64,000 nucleotides of DNA from Deinococcus hopiensis KR-140 (GTDB lineage: Bacteria; Deinococcota; Deinococci; Deinococcales; Deinococcaceae). The stretch's first letter is position 1, and each line of letters starts with the position of its first letter. The position numbers were made by a program, and so were the translations under genes. The stretch is taken from contig CALPYF020000015.1 of assembly GCA_943327755.2 (NCBI GenBank), positions 1 to 64,000 on the forward strand, read 5' to 3'. The notes below the pieces were generated by a model. The model was given only the letters and a program-made list of their open reading frames with translations. It had not been told where the DNA came from and did not search any database. This document shows positions 61,707 to 64,000 of this stretch, piece after piece.

Positions 61707-63356
61707 ATGTCGTTCGCTGGTTTCATCCCTCCCCGGACGATTCAGGACACGCCCCTGACCGTCCTGATCGTGGATGACAACCCCGACGACGCGGCGCACT
61801 ACATGCATCTCCTGCGCCGCGCCGGCCTGAATGCCACCTGCCACCACGCCGAACTGGGCGAGCAGGGCGCGCAGCTGCTCCAGCTGCTCAAACCCGACTG
61901 CGTCCTGCTGGACTTCCATCTGCCCGACATGGACGCCCAGGACTTCCTGGCGCAGTGCCGGCCGGATATGCCCGTCCTGGTCATCACGGGGTCGGCTGAA
62001 CACACTGTCGCCGCTGGCGTCCTGCAGCTGGGTGCCTCGCAGCTGCTGCACAAGCGGACGCTCGACGCCGAGTCCCTGCGCACGCACCTGGCGGACAGTC
62101 TGCGCGATCACAGCCTGAAGCGTCAGCTGCGCGCCCAGCGTGAACGGATGCAGGCTGTGCTGGACAGCACCACGCAGGGCATGCTGTTCCTGCAGCGTGA
62201 CGCGGGTGCGGGCTGGCTCGTGGCCTTTCAGAACCCGGCGGCCCACACCATGCTGTCACTCTCGACGGGCCCTCTCGGGGACGAGGTGCCCGAACTGCTC
62301 GCGCTGCTCAACCGGGCTGCGCAGCAGGGTCACGCCTCCTGCCTCGAGATGCGCTGGCAGGGTCGCCGCCTCCGTCTGGACTGCGTGCCCGGAGCGGACG
62401 GCTGCACGGTCACGGTCCGCGACGTTGAAGAGGACCACCGCCGCGCCGATATCGAACGGGCCCGGCACGAGGTGCTGCAACGGTTCGTGGAGGCGCGGCC
62501 CCTGCCGGAAATCCTACGGGCGGTGCGCGACCTGCTCCAGGCCACCCTGCCCGGGCGCCGAGGAGAGGTGCTGGCTGGGCCCCTGCTGCTGACGTGGCCG
62601 TATCTGTCGGCCCTGGGGGTTACGGCTGAGCGGTACCCTCTGGTGGGTGCCCGGTCGGCCCGGTCGGCTTTTGTGCCGGACATCGGGCGCTGGGCGATTC
62701 CGGTGCTCTCGCCGGATGCCGAGCACCTGCTCGGGGCGTTGCTGGTCTCGGCTGATGCCACGGAGGCCTGCCCGGCCTGTCTGGATGACGTGGTGAGTCT
62801 CACGGCGCTTCTGCTCATGCAGGCGCAGGACCGTGAGCATCTCGAACGGCAGGCGTGGCGTGACGCCCTGACCGAGCTCCCCAACCGTCCGGCCTTTCTC
62901 GCTGCGTTGAGCCGCGCCCTCGAGCCGGATGCGCTGGCGGTCCACCCGTGTGCGGTGGGGGTTCTGGATCTCGACGGATTTAAAAAGGTCAACGACACGC
63001 ACGGGCATGCGGGTGGTGACGCCCTGCTGACGCAGGTGGCGCGGCGACTCCGGAATGCCTTTCCGGCTCCGGATGTCGTCGCGCGTGTCGGTGGCGACGA
63101 GTTCACGCTGCTGCTCACCACCTGGACAGACCCGCTGGCGCTGGAACGGGATGTCAGGCGTCGGCTGCGGCTGGCGCTGGTCGAACCGTTTCAGGTGCAG
63201 GGCGAATTCGTGACCGTACGGGCCAGTGCCGGACTGGCGCTGGCCCCTGCCCACGCTGCCAGCCTGGACCGACTGCTGCACCTCGCGGACCGGGCCATGT
63301 ACCGCGTCAAGCACCGGGGTGGAGAACTGGAACTGGCCCTCAGCGAACTGGAGTGA
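61707..63356 (+). CDS. Response regulator-diguanylate cyclase (REC-GGDEF)
   Basis: A 549-residue cytosolic protein. An N-terminal receiver domain (about 17-135) has Asp23/24 and phospho-acceptor Asp69 (VLLDFHLPD). A PAS-like region (about 145-240) and a divergent GAF-like segment (about 255-375) follow. The C-terminal GGDEF domain (about 380-545) has 'RVGGDEFTLLL' intact but no RxxD inhibitory site. A phosphorylation signal should therefore tune c-di-GMP synthesis. No histidine kinase is adjacent. The mRNA is probably leaderless. The gene is bracketed by a 20-bp direct repeat, and its neighbour is a recombinase gene. Confidence 0.9.
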   Translation: MSFAGFIPPRTIQDTPLTVLIVDDNPDDAAHYMHLLRRAGLNATCHHAELGEQGAQLLQLLKPDCVLLDFHLPDMDAQDFLAQCRPDMPVLVITGSAEHTVAAGVLQLGASQLLHKRTLDAESLRTHLADSLRDHSLKRQLRAQRERMQAVLDSTTQGMLFLQRDAGAGWLVAFQNPAAHTMLSLSTGPLGDEVPELLALLNRAAQQGHASCLEMRWQGRRLRLDCVPGADGCTVTVRDVEEDHRRADIERARHEVLQRFVEARPLPEILRAVRDLLQATLPGRRGEVLAGPLLLTWPYLSALGVTAERYPLVGARSARSAFVPDIGRWAIPVLSPDAEHLLGALLVSADATEACPACLDDVVSLTALLLMQAQDREHLERQAWRDALTELPNRPAFLAALSRALEPDALAVHPCAVGVLDLDGFKKVNDTHGHAGGDALLTQVARRLRNAFPAPDVVARVGGDEFTLLLTTWTDPLALERDVRRRLRLALVEPFQVQGEFVTVRASAGLALAPAHAASLDRLLHLADRAMYRVKHRGGELELALSELE

Positions 63357-63395
63357 AGTTCGGGGGGACATAGCGTGCCCATCAATGACTACGGG

Positions 63396-63415
63396 GCAAT
63401 ATATCCAAACAACAG
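63396..63415 (+). repeat. 20-bp direct repeat, copy 2
   Basis: GCAATATATCCAAACAACAG, 40 nt after the REC-GGDEF stop. It differs from copy 1 (61624-61643) at one position. Confidence 0.65.
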
Positions 63416-63455
63416 AGAAGGTCTGGAGTTTTGCTTGTAACCGAGGCATAGCGCG

Positions 63456-63481
63456 CCGTTGATAAGGCAGCTTATCAACGG
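63456..63481. terminator. Perfect hairpin in the right-hand intergenic region
   Basis: A perfect 11-bp stem (63456-63466 with 63471-63481) and 4-nt loop, AT-richer than other hairpins here. It lies 99 nt past the REC-GGDEF stop and beyond the end of the convergent recombinase gene. It could terminate both genes or be a protein-binding site. Confidence 0.5.
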
Positions 63482-63504
63482 AAAGGAGGAGTCTTCTGAC
63501 CTTC

Positions 63505-63518
63505 TTCTGGCGCCAGAA
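63505..63518. repeat. 14-bp perfect palindrome
   Basis: TTCTGGCGCCAGAA, self-complementary. It lies in the lower-GC gap between the REC-GGDEF gene and the recombinase, among several scattered TTCTGA repeats. It could be a recombinase or regulator site. Confidence 0.4.
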
Positions 63519-63598
63519 TTCCTCTGAATCACATGACCTCACAGGATGGCCAGGAAGGTGCCTCGAAATTCTTCTGAGGGGTAAAGTACCTTGCTTTT

Positions 63599-64000
63599 TC
63601 AGGAGTTCTGACCGGACGAGTGGACACGGAGGCTGGGAAGGAGTGCCGTGTAACTGCCCAGGCCGAGCAGGGTGCGGGTCTGGTCACGGTCGTACACGCT
63701 CAGGAATCGCAGCGCGGCATGGTTGCGTAAAGCCTGCCAGGCTCGATACGGAACGCCAGAGCGTTCGCAGATGCGGTAGATTCGGGCGCGGAGCTGTGTA
63801 TCGTCCAGTTCACCTTGTCCGGAGGAGCCGGTGATGAGGTGCCCCTGCGGTCGGGTGCCGATCAGGGGGGTATGTCCCCGGGCTTCTGCCAGGGCCTGGA
63901 GGGCAGCCTGGAGTTCTGGCGTACAGGGCACCACACGTCCTGCCGGCTGCCCAGGCTTATGCACCTGCACCGAGCTGAGATCATCCGCGACGTGAGCCCA
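63599..64000 (-). CDS. Tyrosine recombinase (integrase), C-terminal fragment cut by the window edge
   Basis: The minus-strand frame runs open off the right edge, leaving 133 residues of the catalytic domain. The pattern 'WAHVADDLSSVQV' then 'GRVVPCTPELQAAL' resembles the strand region after the first catalytic Arg. 'RAWQALRNHAALRFLSVYD' corresponds to the H/K-x-x-R box, and 'RTLLGLGSYTALLPSLRV' is where the LLGH motif and the nucleophile Tyr are expected; the Tyr in 'GSYTALL' may be it. The LGH histidine reads Leu, so activity is uncertain. It may be a phage- or plasmid-type integrase or a XerD-like protein. Confidence 0.7.
   Translation of the reverse strand, partial: WAHVADDLSSVQVHKPGQPAGRVVPCTPELQAALQALAEARGHTPLIGTRPQGHLITGSSGQGELDDTQLRARIYRICERSGVPYRAWQALRNHAALRFLSVYDRDQTRTLLGLGSYTALLPSLRVHSSGQNS

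Overview
The window is a high-GC bacterial chromosome segment that reads as Deinococcus. The signs are a Lys/Ala-extended HU protein, dense coding with many 4-base stop/start overlaps, and many starts preceded 5-8 nt upstream by a TANNNT -10 hexamer. That last layout is the one described for leaderless mRNAs in Deinococcus. The genus is inferred from these features, not from a database match. No rRNA, tRNA or CRISPR array was seen.

Left part (1-17 kb): the end of pstS and then pstCAB (phosphate import, no adjacent phoU); a P-loop sugar/nucleoside kinase; an acyl-CoA dehydrogenase-like protein; transaldolase; two small exported or membrane proteins; an MFS transporter; an ABC exporter; rsgA; a lipoprotein-type subtilisin protease; a divergent LysR regulator/Ohr peroxidase pair; a PAS-GAF-GAF histidine kinase; and HU.

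Carbohydrate island (17.7-27.0 kb): two divergent gene sets. The minus-strand set encodes a UDP-galactopyranose mutase, a glycosyltransferase and a GH1-like hydrolase. The plus-strand set encodes a gluconate-dehydrogenase subunit-3-like protein, a GMC oxidoreductase, a Gfo/Idh/MocA oxidoreductase, a second GH1-like hydrolase and an alpha/beta hydrolase. None has an evident export signal, and the product is unknown.

Signalling and surface genes (27-41 kb): an HD-GYP phosphodiesterase coupled to a TPR-GGDEF cyclase, a glycine-rich DUF11 surface protein, a YagU-like membrane protein, a molybdopterin oxidoreductase, a GGDEF-EAL protein, nagA and a DUF808 membrane protein.

Purine catabolism (41.5-47.7 kb): xdhA, xdhB, a small acidic unknown, xdhC and guaD form one overlapping operon that converts guanine to xanthine to urate. 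Acyl-CoA operon (54.9-47.8 kb, minus strand): ten tightly linked genes (SDR, MaoC hydratase, macrodomain, hotdog thioesterase, unknown, ACAD10/11-type dehydrogenase, two paralogous SDRs, APH-type kinase, histidine phosphatase). They resemble a split version of the kinase/dehydrogenase route for 4-hydroxyacyl-CoA. Right part: a small secreted protein, the cydDCAB operon (cytochrome bd and its assembly ABC transporter), a REC-GGDEF protein bracketed by a 20-bp direct repeat, and at the edge a tyrosine recombinase fragment next to lower-GC DNA.

The most unusual recurrent feature is four leaderless micro-ORFs of 12-14 codons. Each lies just downstream of a TANNNT box, and its stop codon overlaps the start of the following gene (rsgA, the histidine kinase, the gluconate-dehydrogenase-like gene and the DUF808 gene).
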